A stretch of DNA of 64,000 nucleotides from Aurifilum marmelostoma (Eukaryota > Ascomycota > Sordariomycetes > Diaporthales > Cryphonectriaceae): the NCBI GenBank assembly GCA_027559495.1, contig JAMXSV010000024.1, positions 186,001 through 250,000 of the forward strand. Reading direction: 5' to 3'. The position numbers and the translations under genes were made by a program. Positions 35,135 through 47,565 of the stretch are shown in pieces; position 1 is the first letter of the stretch, and each line of letters starts with the position of its first letter. Under the pieces are notes generated by a model. That model did not search any database, was not told the DNA's origin, and saw only the letters and a list, made by a program, of their open reading frames with translations.

Positions 35135-37999
35135 CTTGAGGAATATTTGTTGGTGCTGGTGTATATGGATGTAGAACAATTGAACGTATGTGTTGTTAGA
35201 TTATGGTGGCCAGATATGAAGGGAGAGAAACAGAGACAGAGCGAGGTGGGAACAAGAACAGGAAGATGGAATGGGCAGCTGGGCTGCTGTGGGTATTTGT
35301 GAGAATGGGCACAAGCTGCCCAACAAGTTACTTCTGATATACAACTTACATAAGCATGTCAATGATTGTGATACTTTCGGGGGACATGCAGATGATATTG
35401 TACATCAAGCCTCATCTTCTCATTCACACTGTCTCCTACTTACTATTAGCTTACAATTTTAAAACCAGTCCATCTTTTTTTTTGATTGGCTAGCTCTTGA
35501 TTCCTGGAGCTCTGGTTCACCTATCATAAATTGCAGATTACCTTTTACTTTCTTCTTCTTATTCTTTTTTTTTTTTTTTTTTTCACTTTTCGAGTATTGG
35601 CATGCTCAGATGCTCGCGATGATCTTGCAGCCATGGGACAGCATAAGTTCTGTATTTTGCACGAAAGTAGGGGGGAAACAAAAGGGACAGCTTGTTATGG
35701 AGCCTTGTACACATGTACAGTGGTTGTACTCCAATGAGGCTTCAGTGCTTGTGGCCCAAAGGCGGGGGTCAGTGCAGGGGCTGTTGCGGGGTAAATGATG
35801 GTTGCTTTTGGCTTGCCTACCGGTGTACTGCTCTGTGTGCCACAGCATAGCACTATGTCTTCAGCTTACAGTGGCCCTTTGTCAAACCTTCCGAATTGCG
35901 GGTACACGACAAATCAATTCTTGCTCAATCTGCCCACCCTACGGCCTTGCTCTTGGGCCCCCCTTCTTTCTAAGGGTGCAACACAACCTCTTCCCCTTGT
36001 CCAATGCGGTGCGCAGGACCGGTTTTTCGAAAGGCACCCATCCAAATCGGGCGCAGGGTACATACGGTGCCACGTCTTTGGCGGCACGACATATGCTGTG
36101 TTACTTTTTCCTGCAGGTTTCTTTTTCTTTGCTCCCCGCGGGATCTGCCTCAACTTGCCTCTTTGCCTCACCGCACTTTAATCAAATTACGAGACATGTC
36201 CACGCGGCCCTCCAGTCCCAGTGCTTCTACTTATCAGTCATCGGAACAAAGACGTGCCCAGGTGATGATCACTGGTGATCAAAATGATGGAGCTGGCCGG
36301 CTGGCCGGCCGGCCGCTTCGACCAGTGGACGGGAAGCTCTTCTTATCCCCGTTGCGTCGCGTCGCATTGCTTTTTTTTCTTTTTTTTTTTCTTTCTTTCT
36401 TTTTTTCCCTCGCCCACCTGTGGTTCCGGCTTCAGGCTCCAGTGGAGGCTGCAGGATCTCAGACAAGCTTAAGGGCTTCAAGCATATTACCATCCGAAAG
36501 CTTGCACCCTCTAATCTCATTCTTTTATTTTCCGCCTCTCTTTTTTTTCTTTCTTCTTTTGTGTGTGTGTGTGTGTGTTCATTTCCCTTGCTGTCTCTCT
36601 CAAACCTGGACACGCGTCTCGGAAACAGTCTCACATTCAGCCGTCTCGGAATTGCTGTGGCTCTCAAAGACTGCCACGGCTCTCAGGTCCTGTTGCCACG
36701 CTATTCCCTCTAGACTGTTGTTCTAGCCGCCGAGTAAGCCCTTGCTTTTGCTCCTCAGGCTGCTGTACTGGGGCCCTAGACCTTGATTCTCTTACTTTTT
36801 CAGTGGGGAATCTGCTCATGCCCTTGTGGCGTCCACCATTCGTGGTGTGTGCACGGTAGGTGCTGCAACGCTGTTCAGAGCACCGAACAGCTCGCCTTTT
36901 CCCCCCTCGTATTCCGAGCAGCTGCCGGCACCTAGACAGGTCGGGCTGCGTTGCCGTGTTGAAAGACAAGGGGGGTTGCTCTTCTTTTCTCCCGCCGGAT
37001 TCTGAAACGCTATGAGGACGTCCACCTCGCTGAAACGTCGCGCCGTGCACACCTCGCGATCGCCTTCAGGGGTCCTGGGCATCAGCCGAAGAGCCGCCAG
37101 ACTTGAAAGGGTAGAGAAAGAGAAGAGAGAGTAAGAGAGGCAGAAAGGGAGACACACAGTCATACGCCCGTCTCTTACCTGCAAGAAGAGCATTACCTAA
37201 TTCTATGCGGTACTGTATGAGGGTGGTTTGCCATCTGATGTGCACCTGCATGCATTGCATGACGCTGCGAATGATGATGATACCCACTAATTGAGCCGCC
37301 TGGATGCACATCCGGCGAACGCCATCTCGAACCTCAAATCGGTCTCTGCATGATGTTGATCATCAGTCTGAAAACAGGCTCCTGAGCCCTCACTCACCGG
37401 ATCCCTTTGTTGTCGTCGTCGTCGTTGTTGTTTGTTATTTGCCCCTTTGTAACGTTCCTTTTGCCTGTTATACCCACCTTATGTTTCTCGTCGCTGGCTT
37501 CTCTTCAAAGCCACGACTATCTCGTCCCGTCTACCGTCTCTTGGCTTTGAACATGATCTGACACGCTCCGCATGCAATCCCTTCCTCGTCCTCGACGATC
37601 ATTTCTTGTCTTCCTCCCTCTCTCTATCTCTCTTCTACCTTGCTCTTCTGGTAGGATTTTTTTTCTTCTGTTAGTTTCTACTATTCTGCCTGCTGGCCCA
37701 AGTGGCTCTTTTTCTTTCTATTTTTTTTTTTTTTTAATACCGCCCTTGCAGCCTTTGATTGGGCTACGGATCGTCACCACCTCGAATTGTACATAGCGTG
37801 CTGCCTCGCGCAGAGCAGGCCTCAATGCTTGGCAATTCTTTCTGGAAAAGGCTGAGACCCTAATCTATTCATTCTACATAATCGAGAACTGTCTTGGGAA
37901 GAAGAGACAGATTAATTCACCTCATTCAGTGTCAGAGGCTCAGTCTGGCGCATGACTGAACTTGGCAGGCCTGGAGATGGTGCCTCCTGGGTTTAACAC
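35135..37999. other. Long pyrimidine-rich upstream region
   Basis: This is a 2.9-kb region without a recognisable gene. It contains T and C/T tracts (35560-35583, 36368-36412, 36539-36560), a (GT)n run at about 36559-36578 and further TTC/GTC-rich stretches at 37400-37440 and 37715-37740. It probably acts as the promoter and leader of the membrane protein gene downstream. Confidence 0.5.
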
Positions 38000-39960
38000 A
38001 TGGATGTCAGTACCAGCACTCTCTGTCCGTGAGCAATGTATTATTTTTGCTGACAATTGGCTTTGTCCTGATCTTTAGACATCATCGAAGTAATATCTTT
38101 TCATCAGCCTCTGTCATGCATGCTCGGGATGAGTTCATCCAGCATGGGGAGGGCCGTGGTGCGGTCCCTAGAGACGGCATGAGGCGAGATCATGATCACC
38201 ATGGTTCCAAGGAGCGTGACGACAAGAGTGGAGGCGGCGGAGGAGGCGACGGCGGAGGCGGAGGGGGTGGGGGTAATAGCAACGACGACGGACATGGTGG
38301 TGACAAGGGCGATGGAAAGGGTGGCGACGATGGTAATGACAACAACGACGGCAAGAACAAGAACAAGGACAATGAAAACCACACGGACACACCACCACTC
38401 ACTCCCCAGGCACAGACGAGCTCGGCATCTGTCTTGATCGAGACGACCACGGTCCTGACCACGCCATCAACTTCATCCTCGGTGTTGTCGTCGACAGTCT
38501 CGACAACATCCACTTCCCTTGCGTCGTCAACACCACCCCCAACGACAACTTCTTCTACCGTAGCGTCTCCACTCGCAGCATCGAGCACGAGCGACATCGT
38601 CATCAGTACCTCGTCGACGTCGAGCTCGTCGGTCTCAGAGACCACAGTCTGGCTGACAACATCTTCCGTCTCCACCGTCACCGTCGACGACGCACCCTCC
38701 ACCACCGCCACTGCGCTGGCCGACTCGTCGTTCCCCAGCAGCAGCATCGTCATCGGCCAGCAGGACAGAGGAGGAGATGATCAGTCTGATGACTTTGGTG
38801 GCAACAACATTACCAGCAAGCACCACCTGCCGCCGCCTCCCAATACCAAGTTCGCCATTGCCTTTGGGACTCTAGGTGAGTTTGGTCTTCTCTTTACTAA
38901 ACCTGGTTATAATCATATGGAGGAAGGAGAAGAAAAAAAAAAAAAAAAAAAAAAAGAGATGATTACTTTCCGCTAACCGAAGTCTTGTTCTACTACAGGT
39001 GCGGTAGGCTTCATTGTGGGAATCATCTGGGCCATCATGCTCATACGCCAGCGCCGTCGACGAAGACACAACAAGCAACGCAGCCCATACCGCAACCAAC
39101 AGCGCATATTCACCAAAACCCGCAGCTACTTCAACTTTAACAGCCAGAACCGTGGCGGTGGACGCTCTTCTACCCCCGACAGAGACGACGAGGACGTCGG
39201 CTCCGTCCAAGGCTACTTTGACGAGAAGCGACATGACCCTCGCTATGCCATGCCCATGATGGAGCCCGCGCCCGTGCACCAGGCCAGTATCCGCAGGAGC
39301 CTCGCCAGCTGGTTCCAGCGGTCCAGCGGCCACCACCCGCTGAGGCTGAACGCTTTAGGTGAGCGGTGGAGCCGCTGGACTAACCGTGGCGCTGCTCAGC
39401 AGGACGGAAGCCAGTACTCAGGAGCAGCAGGGACCGCGCCGAGGGATGTGCCACCCGTGCCCAGCGTTGCCAATTTTTCTTCCCAACAACAACAGGCTCC
39501 TTCTCAGGCGGATGCCATCTCCGAGCTTGACGCCACGGGCCCGGAGGTCAGTCCGCAGGCCGAACCTTCAGTCTTCTCGCGCGAGGACGCGAGGGCGTAT
39601 CTGACTAGCCACTGGTCCACCTCCACGGACACGGAAGAGCAACAGCGCCAGTCCGTCGGGAGCTCTTGGACGTCTGGCGCCCGGACCACGATGCAGGGAT
39701 CGAGGGGCTCCGAGCAGGGAGCCGGACTGTCAACGATGCCGCCGCCTCCACCCTCTTTCCAGATGAGCTCCCCGAGGGACGGTAGTGGTGTCGGAGGGGC
39801 AACGACGACAGCGACAATGCCAACGGCGACGGGCCCCATGTCTTCCGGCTTAATGCCGGGGAATAGAAGCCCAGAGGGCTCGACAAGCGAGCTGACGGGT
39901 TTGCGGGAGGAGCTGTTGATGCTGTACAAACAAGGCGAGCGAGATGCCGCTGGAGCTTAG
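38000..39960 (+). CDS. Mucin-like single-pass membrane protein (putative surface sensor)
   Basis: The 3' part is secure: exon ..38875, a 123-bp intron (38876-38998) and exon 38999..39960, joined as FGTLG-AVGFIVGIIW, which completes a transmembrane helix followed by RQRRRRR. The extracellular part has a Gly/Asp/Asn-rich low-complexity block and a long Ser/Thr-rich, probably O-glycosylated region. The cytoplasmic tail of about 290 residues is Gln/Ser/Pro-rich and ends LREELLMLYKQGERDAAGA. The start is unsettled. One option is ATG 38000 with a 50-bp intron (38029-38078), giving join(38000..38028,38079..38875,38999..39960), 595 aa. The other is ATG 38116, giving 573 aa. Neither gives a convincing signal peptide, so an upstream exon may be missing. 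The layout resembles fungal cell-wall stress sensors and mucins, but no WSC or other conserved head domain is seen. Confidence 0.72.
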
Positions 39961-40444
39961 GAAGTGGGAAGGGAAAAGAGATTCATGATGATGAATGAGG
40001 ATGCCTTTGGTGTACATACATATGTCGGCTGGATTGGCCTCCACAGGTACATAAAGTGGACGCGCTGAGGGTTAGCTTTCTTCTACCTCTGGTATTTTCA
40101 CATTTTTAATCCCATTTGTCATGATCAATCCTCACATACAATCAGGGTTCTATTGCACAAGGATGATGTGAATTATGTGCTTCTAGGTTCACGGCGCTTA
40201 ACATACTGAAAATAGACGATCAAAATGGTCAATGTGCCGTCAAACAATAATGGAAAGCACCATCAACAAACGAAATCCATCAGTCCTTTGAAAACCTTAA
40301 TCAGAATTGGTAATGGCTATCAACGCCCATGTACGAATTTTGGGGAAAAGACTGGGATGTGTGCGGATAGATCTGATCTTTCCTCAGCGAGCTCGTTGCG
40401 AACACTTGCTCTTCGTGGCGAAGCTTGTAGACCGCCCGTTTCGC
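39961..40444. other. Convergent intergenic spacer
   Basis: This spacer lies between the 3' ends of the membrane-protein gene and the dioxygenase gene. No gene is seen. Confidence 0.6.
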
Positions 40445-41602
40445 TCATGACATGAACGTCGGCGGCAGATCCGGTCCTTTCAACAACGTCTCAAGTATCA
40501 GCACGAGTCTAGTAGGGCAACAATCACGATGCACTGAAGGATGGGGGAAAGCAGGAAGAAAACTCACCCCAGACATGTAAGCTATCAGGGCTCATGGGGG
40601 TGTGCTGGGTGGGATAGCTCTGGTCCATCAGGTCCCCGTCGACATAGTGCTCGAGGATGAACCTGCTGGGGTCGAACCAGTAGTCGAAGATCTGGCTCCC
40701 CATGATGTGCCTCCCCACGCCCCAGCAGTTCTCATAGCCCTTGTGGCGGAGCCAGTCGTGGCCCAGGACCTGGGAGTCAAAGTCGTGGGTCTCGAAGCTG
40801 CTGTGGTGGACGTGTGGGGCGCGGGGGCCCTCGAAGAAGAAGAAGCAGTGGTGGTCGACCCGCTCCGGGCCCTTGCCGAGGCGGAAGAAGACGGTGACGT
40901 CCTCGCCCGCCTCGTTGTGGATCAGCTCCGAGGGGTGGAAGTTGAAGTAGGTCGAGAAGAACTCAAAGCACTTCTTGTAGTTGGTCACGCACAGGCCAAA
41001 GTGACCGAGCTTGTGCACCGGCGCGGGCCGCTTCTGGAAGCGCTGGGTCTGGTTGACGTCGCGGTTCTGCTTCTCGGGCTGTATGTGTGTGCATGTGTTG
41101 TCAGGATTCATGATAGGCCACATCGTGCTAGCTAGCAGTGTGTGATGCTGGTGGGGGTTCTCACATAGTTGGGCTTGGGGTTCGGAAGCTCCAGGCTCAG
41201 GGGCTCGACCATTTCCTGGCCATATACGAGGTGAAAAGGGAAGCCATCCACAGGGTCATAGAAGGTCACACACTTGCCACCACCCGGCGCGCCATCTAGG
41301 TCGTACACACCGGTGGCCTTGGTCTCCTGTGGCAGGATCTTGCTCGCCCTCTCCAGCTCCTCCAAGGAGTCGACTGCAAACGCGGGGCCGCCGAACTTGG
41401 TCTCCTCTGAGGCCTCGACACACATCACAAAGGGCTCAGTGCCGTAGCCACGGAAGTATGTGCGGTTTCCCTCGCGCTTCACCTCGAAGAAGCCAAAGTC
41501 CACCATGAAAGCCCTTGCCGCCTCGACTTCTTCAGCCTTGTACTTGTAGTAAACATGGCTGATTCGGGACAGCTGGATCTTCTTGAGATTCTCGATCGCC
41601 AT
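40445..41602 (-). CDS. Extradiol (catechol 2,3-dioxygenase-type) VOC dioxygenase
   Basis: The model is complement(join(40445..40476,40568..41078,41165..41602)), 326 aa. The introns are 86 and 91 bp, and the last coding exon has only 32 nt and encodes GPDLPPTFMS. Two glyoxalase/bleomycin-resistance (vicinal oxygen chelate) modules are visible: residues about 10-135 (RISHVYYKYKAEEVEAARAF) and about 168-300 (LGHFGLCVTNYKKCFEFF). The three iron ligands of type I extradiol dioxygenases appear intact as His172 (GHFGL), His238 (VHHSSFE) and Glu289 (ILEHYVDGD). Such enzymes cleave catechols next to the diol; fungal homologues are usually annotated only as glyoxalase family or trihydroxytoluene-oxygenase-like. 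No other catabolic genes lie beside it, so the substrate is unknown. It is probably cytosolic. Confidence 0.9.
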
Positions 41603-42679
41603 GGAGGGCAACCAGTAAGGAGGTTTGAGGCTGGTTTAAATAAGTCCAAGGTCTTGAGCAGATACACAATGGCGCTGAGGAGGGAGGTGCTTATGAGTAG
41701 TATGTACTGATACGTCTGTCGCCTACCAAGTACTGGAGGATTGACTTCAAGATTCAATGCAAGTAAAATATGTTTGTCCGAAAATGAATGCCTATATCTG
41801 AGTGAGAATTGCCAACGGCAGGACCTAGATATGTTATATCTGCTCCTGGCTCGGCTCAAAGCGTCCTGCAGGAGTCCGCGAGGGGAAGGATTTCTAGTGC
41901 CACCAGAAGATCTCACGCGGGGAAGCACGTGTGGAGATCCCTCCACGACCAGAATATGGCCATACTCAGTCGATGTGATACTGGACTTCAGTAGTAGGGT
42001 GTGACGGCAGTTGTGTTCAGCCTTCAGGGTGAGCTCGTTGAGAGCTGTAAGTAAATCCGTGTGGACCGACTGAATATATGGAATCCGGGTTGTTTGGAGA
42101 AATATTTCAGCCGGGCCAAGGATTACATGGAGAAGCAGTAAATCCGTACATCCGCTCTGCGTTGACCATCTTCTCCAATATTTCTCCCTCTCTTACTCCA
42201 TGTCCTCTGGGTCCTGCGGCTGTTGTTCAAAGTTGGAGGAGGAGTAGAGAAGAGGGGCTCGGCTAATGTATGGTACGTACACAGCGAGTACAGAGGCACA
42301 GAGGTACGTACTTGTTTTAGCACACCCGCCGGGGTTAGGGGCTCAACATGACAAGGATCAATTAGATAGCGATCTGATAAGAGGGCTGGAGGGGTCGCAG
42401 GGTGCACCTTCTAGGGGCGACAGGGCTGCTTGGGGGAGGGGTCCAGGTCCATGGGCGGCTTCAACTCTGACGTTGGCGAAGTCGAGCCTCTTACGCTCTT
42501 CCTTCCTACCCCTGTTATTTCTTCTTTTTTTTTCTTTTCTTCTGCCCTTGACACCCTTGGTTGATACATAAAAGAGCATCACGGAACTCCTGCCGCACCT
42601 CTCTCATTTCGACCAACCCTGCGCCTAATTCCTCCGCTTCCTCCTCGCCCCTGAGCTTCAGCTCTACTCACCATCGACG
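41603..42679. other. Divergent intergenic region
   Basis: This 1.1-kb region lies between the divergent dioxygenase and HAD phosphatase genes. It contains a T-rich tract near 42519-42540. No gene is recognised. Confidence 0.6.
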
Positions 42680-43387
42680 ATGCCCAAGAAGCTCGTCAAG
42701 TCCTCGACCTTCTCCTCGATCTCCTCGGCCTCAACATCGAATTCGACCCCGAACCCCGTGTCGATTCCCCTGCCGCGCCTCCTCACCGATGGCGGCCCCC
42801 TTCCCAAGCTCATCGTTTTCGACCTCGACTATACCCTCTGGCCCTTCTGGGTTGACACCCATGTCAACGGCAGCATGAAGACCGTTCCTGGTAGCAACAA
42901 CACGGCCTGCCAGGACAGGACGGGCGAGGAGTTTGCCTTTTACAGGGACGTGCCGGGAGTGCTGTATGCGCTGCCACAGCTGGGCATGAGGGTGGGCGTG
43001 GCCAGCCGGACGAGCGCGCCCGACCTGGCGAGGGACATGCTCAAGCTGCTGTACATCCACCCACCCGCGCCCGAGGACGGCAAGAAGGCCGGCAAGGCGC
43101 GAAAGGCCATCGACTTGTTCGACGCGGGGCTGCAGATCTATCCTGGGTCCAAGCTCACACACATGCAGAGGCTGCAGAAAGAGACGGGCCTACCGTACGA
43201 AGAGTTTCTGTTTTTTGACGACGAGAGCAGGAATAGGGAGACGGAGAGCCTGGGCGTCACCATGTGTCTGGTCAGGGACGGGGTGACGTGGGGCGAGCTG
43301 GAGCGCGGGGTGAGGGAGTGGAGGAAGAGGAGGGGATATACGACGCCGAGGGACGGTGGCGCCAAAGCTGGGGATGACGGACAATAA
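42680..43387 (+). CDS. Magnesium-dependent phosphatase-1-like HAD phosphatase
   Basis: This is a single-exon gene of 235 aa. The HAD motif I is FDLDYTLWPFW (DxD nucleophile and acid), preceded by a Ser/Thr-rich N-terminus of about 40 residues. Motif II is VGVASRTS, a Lys follows in the YPGSK segment (motif III), and motif IV is FLFFDDE. YTLWPFW and ASRTSxPDLARxML are characteristic of the MDP-1 (acid phosphatase) family, which dephosphorylates protein tyrosine or sugar phosphates in vitro. The length is somewhat above the animal enzymes because of the N-terminal extension and a short Gly/Lys-rich tail. It is probably cytosolic. It is divergent from the dioxygenase, and I see no functional link. 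Confidence 0.93.
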   Translation: MPKKLVKSSTFSSISSASTSNSTPNPVSIPLPRLLTDGGPLPKLIVFDLDYTLWPFWVDTHVNGSMKTVPGSNNTACQDRTGEEFAFYRDVPGVLYALPQLGMRVGVASRTSAPDLARDMLKLLYIHPPAPEDGKKAGKARKAIDLFDAGLQIYPGSKLTHMQRLQKETGLPYEEFLFFDDESRNRETESLGVTMCLVRDGVTWGELERGVREWRKRRGYTTPRDGGAKAGDDGQ

Positions 43388-44546
43388 GCTGAGGTGGAGG
43401 TGGGCGTACGCGGGCATTCAGCAATGGAGATATATAGATTGCGGTTGCGCTGTTACGCTCAACGGTAGGCACAGAGTATAGGCAATGGTCGGGAATAGAA
43501 GGAACAGTAGATGTATACATAACAGGAAATACATAGATCAAAAAGGTACCTATACAAAAGGCACGCGCCTCTTGGCCCAGACCTGCTATGATGGAGTACA
43601 TGGTACAGTATACCATAACAAACTAGACGCAAATGGAGCCCTGCCAATCACCACCCCCCCCCCCCCCCTTTCGAGCGCTCACCCTGGCCCCCACCACTAC
43701 CCAAGTACCAAAGATCCCGTGGCCCCGGCTCCGGGCCGGATTGACGTCACGAAGGAATTTTCTAATCTACAGGAGATAACTTTTTTTTTCTATTGCCTCT
43801 CATCTCTTGCGAAGTGCTCACCTAGAACTTGTTGAAGGGGCAGGTTAGGTTAAATTAAAAAGGGCTTCGCTGATCACTAACATCAAGGCTGAATCCGAGG
43901 AAGCAGTGCAGGGCCAAGAACATGCAGAGAGGGAAGAAGAGAAAATGGGCCAAATCAAATGTAAATCATTACGATTTCAGCTCCCCCAATGCCGCAGATC
44001 TCATCATCAATCTTGGTCACCTGCAGAGCATATCTACCATAATATCTGCACATCTGCACAGAGCATGCAGGGCGCGCAGCTGACCTCCTCATCCCTAGCT
44101 GCTGGTTCCAGGGGAGATCCGCTTCCCCCTCCATCCTCCTCCGTCTTTCGGTGACTCGGGGGTGGGAATATTGTCCCCACAAGCGGAAAGTGGCGGCGTG
44201 TGAAGAGTGTCAAATTACCAGCGCCTCGCACTCAGCTCAAACTCCGAAAGTCCTTTATTAGTTTTTTCTTGGTGTCAGCTTTCTTGGCCGACGAACTAGC
44301 TCCTCTGGTCAAGCTCGCAGTCTTACCTGATCACGTACAATTTTATGTACCAAAGTAGTGAATTCCTTTTCCCTCTTCCTGTTGTTGTTGATGACCTCAT
44401 GGGCAAGCTGCTGAAGACGACTCCGACTCTTGTAACTCTAAAATCCTGAGATCGACAGGCTCTCCATCAATCCGTCGCTTCCCCAAGCTGCACTCTCTCC
44501 CTCTCTCCAACCGTAAATACCTTTCCCCTTGTCCTCCCTCTCCTCC
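43388..44546. other. Intergenic region with C-run
   Basis: This 1.16-kb spacer contains a C run at about 43653-43669 and the pyrimidine-rich leader of the Sec14-like gene (44450-44545). No gene is recognised. Confidence 0.55.
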
Positions 44547-46151
44547 ATGACACGTCCTTCGCTCGAGGCCGCAACCGCCGGCCATGCCACGAGGACGCAT
44601 TCCAAGGCCTCGGTCAAGAGCGGCAGCGGTGGTCATGTCAAGGGCGCCCTCGAGTATGGCTATCCCCACGGCCACCTGGGGCATCTCACCCCAGAGGAGG
44701 AGGCTTCCTTTGCCGAGTTCAGGACACTCCTGACCTCCAAGGGCCTGTACAAGCCCGGCCCGCCGCCGTCGCACGACGACACGGTGCTGTTGCGCTTCCT
44801 GCGCGCCCGCCGCTGGGTCGTGGCCGACGCGTACAAGCAGTTCAAGGACACCGAGGACTGGCGCGCCGCCCTGCAGCTCGACGTGCTGTACGACACCATC
44901 GACGTCGACGCGTACGAGCAGTGCCGCCGTCTGTACCCGCAGTGGACCGGCCGACGCGACCGACGCGGCATCCCCATCTACCTGTTCGAGATCCGCCATC
45001 TCGACCCCAAGACCGTTAGCAGCTACGAGAAGTCGGTCGGCTCGACCTACTCGCGCGCTGCCCACGATGGCAAGACCCCCGCCAAGCTCATCCGCCTCTT
45101 CGCCCTGTACGAGAACCTGACGCGCTTCGCCCAGCCCCTGTGCACCCAGCTCACCGACCGCGACCACGCCCGCACCCCGATCACCCTCAGCACCAATATT
45201 GTTGATGTCAGCGACGTGAGCCTGAGGGGGTACTGGAACCTGAAGGGCCACATGCAGGTTGCCAGCGAGCTGGCGACGGCCCACTATCCCGAGACGCTGG
45301 ACAGGATATTTGTGAGTTTGCATCCAACCACTGCCTCTGGAGAACAGCAATCCCCGCGACCAACCCAAGTCATGGCTGACAGAGACACCTGTGTCTTTCC
45401 TATGTAGATCATCGGTGCGCCCATCTTCTTCACCACCGTATGGGGCTGGATCAAGCGCTGGTTCGACCCCGTCACCGTCTCCAAGATCTTCGTCCTCTCC
45501 CACGCCGAGGTCCTCCCCACCCTCTCCTCCTTCATCGACATCGAGAACATCCCAAAGAAGTACGGCGGCAAGCTCGACTTCAACTGGTGCGAGATGCCCA
45601 ACCTCGACCCCAAGATCAGAGAGCTGGCCACCTGGGAGAACGGCTACACCGAGTTCCCCAAGGGCCCCGTCTACTGGGTGCCCATCGACGGCGGCAAGAG
45701 GCTCGAGTGTCTCGCCAGGGGTAGCGTGGACAAGAAGCAGAGGAACGAGCGCATCTGCACGATACCCGTTGCCTTCCCAGACGGTGAGCAGAATGGAGAG
45801 GGTGCGCCCCTGGCCAACGGGGACGCCGCGAGGTCTGCCGCCCCTGTCGAGTCGACTGGTGGCAAGCTCGAGCAGGCGCCGGCCGACGTCCCTAGCAAGG
45901 ACGGCGCGCCAAAGGCTCCCGAGGCGCCAGTCGCGACGGACGGCGTGAAGGAGGTGGCAGGGCCCGAGGTCAGCTCGCCAACGGATGACGAGTTCCAGGA
46001 TGCTTCCGAGGAGCCGCTGGTCACGGAGGTTCAGGGCGTTCAGAACCTGTCGCTACAGGATTCGACCGAGAAGACAAATCACGTCGACACTGCGGTCCTG
46101 GATAAGACTCAAGAGGCGGAGGCTAATGGGAGGCCTGTGGTCGCACCATGA
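44547..46151 (+). CDS. Sec14-like CRAL-TRIO phosphatidylinositol transfer protein
   Basis: The model is join(44547..45311,45408..46151), 502 aa, with a 96-bp intron (GTGAGT donor, TGTAG acceptor) joining LDRIF|IIGAPIFF in phase. The CRAL-TRIO N-terminal helices (LLRFLRARRWVVADAYKQF) lie at about residues 80-100. The lipid-binding CRAL-TRIO domain spans about 135-340, including NIVDVSDVSLRGYWNLKG, the FF..V.GW.K.W floor and FIDIENIPKKYGGKLDF. A Glu/Pro/Ala-rich tail of about 130 residues after PVAFPDG is probably disordered. Sec14 proteins exchange phosphatidylinositol and phosphatidylcholine between membranes and support Golgi and lipid signalling. The start is the first ATG of the frame. It is one of several Sec14 paralogues normally present in filamentous ascomycetes, so I give no symbol. 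Confidence 0.93.
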
Positions 46152-47565
46152 TAGCGGAGAGAGCGAGAGATACGGCGCAAGAGCGTGGATTGCAGGTGTT
46201 GAGGAATGTTGTACATGTAAGCCATTTCTTCTTCGGGGTTTTTTTTTCTTTCTTACCTTTCTTTCTTCTTTCTTGAATAGACAGACGCATTTGTTCTGGA
46301 GGCTCTGGATATATACGGTCATCTGAATCGACAATCATCTTTCTGAACCTTGTGACGCATTTCTGTTCCTCTCCTGTCTTCGTCCGGATGTGAGCAGACG
46401 AGTTTCTCGGGTGGACTGAGATCTTTTCGAGGTGACTTGTCAGCTGAAATGCCTTCATAATTCGTCCATCTCGCAAAACAAGGGGAAAGGAGAGCAAGTT
46501 CTATGGACACTAGGCGACATTCCGGCCAGAGTATTGGTATGTCTGGATTTTCAGTCATCAGCTTACTCTTTCCTGTTCCTCTAACAACTTTGATCCTGAT
46601 ATCAACTGTGCCGAGATCGAATTCACTCTGAAAGTTAAATGTACAGAGCCACGCGTTTGCAAAGAGGCAGCCATCGGTAGCTTGTCCTTCAACCACCCTA
46701 CCCTAAGTTCCCAGACATAGATGAACGTGGTTACTGTCTTCAATGATATGCCACTCGTAACACGGAGGCTTTTAATGACGGAAAGGTAATTTCCTCATGT
46801 CTTTCGAGCACGTTGAAGATTCTGGTTTGATCGTACGACGGCCCTGGAGATGGTGGACCACCCCTCGCCTGATTCGATATGATCTGACTGGGCTGACCTT
46901 GCATTTTGCGAACTTTAAGTCAACACTCTAGCGAAGGGTCTTATTGAGTCATCTTTATCTATACTGATCCAGAATGATCAGAAGAGGGGGATTTTGTGGT
47001 ATGCGAGCTCTGTGATCACTTTTGAAGACCTCGGGAGTTCATATGGCCGTGGCTCCCTGAGCTGGACGTCTGCTGACAGAGACACAACAGTAAGTTGTGA
47101 ACATAAAGATTTGGACGCGATAGAATCATTCTTCCAGGGCCTCAACATATGTGAAGCAGCAGGTGTTCATCAAGTTGAACTCCCAATAGTCAAAGTCTGG
47201 AGGGCAGAGCAGGTTGATTTTCAACGTCTTCAGTAACTCTACTACCTAGGCTTTCTCTACCTGTTCATATAACCTCATATCCAACGTTGTGCTCGCCAGC
47301 CCACCAAAATGATTTCTCCATATCCCCTATAATCAGAGGTGGTGGGCTTAGTGAAAAGGCAGTTAGGACTGTAAGCACGTCGATTTTTTGCAAGCTAGGG
47401 TGTTGTCAGTAGGCTTTCAGTTGGCGATGTCCCTGTTTCCTGAGAGATCAGAAATTCATCTTTGATCCGGGTATGAATGATAAAGTTGTACTAGAGTTCG
47501 AATGTGTGCTGGCAGCTGTCCTGCTATTTGAACGCTGAGACGACATTATTCCGCAGTAGCCCTCT

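Noticed and set aside
36004..36726. 240-codon plus-strand frame upstream of the membrane protein gene
   Set aside because: It is made largely of Phe/Leu/Ser from pyrimidine tracts and Cys-rich chance sequence, and overlaps several equally long frames.
38029..38115. Hydrophobic leader of the membrane protein read from 38029
   Set aside because: The frame there begins with GTG, not ATG, and the stretch looks like an intron with a GTGAGC donor, GCTGAC branch site and TTTAG end.
38220..38390. CRISPR-like or satellite repeat
   Set aside because: The GGC/GAC periodicity is codon-level low complexity in the Gly/Asp-rich coding block, not a spaced repeat array.
44397..45503. 368-codon minus-strand frame
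   Set aside because: Antisense shadow of the Sec14-like gene, whose CRAL-TRIO domain is clear on the plus strand.
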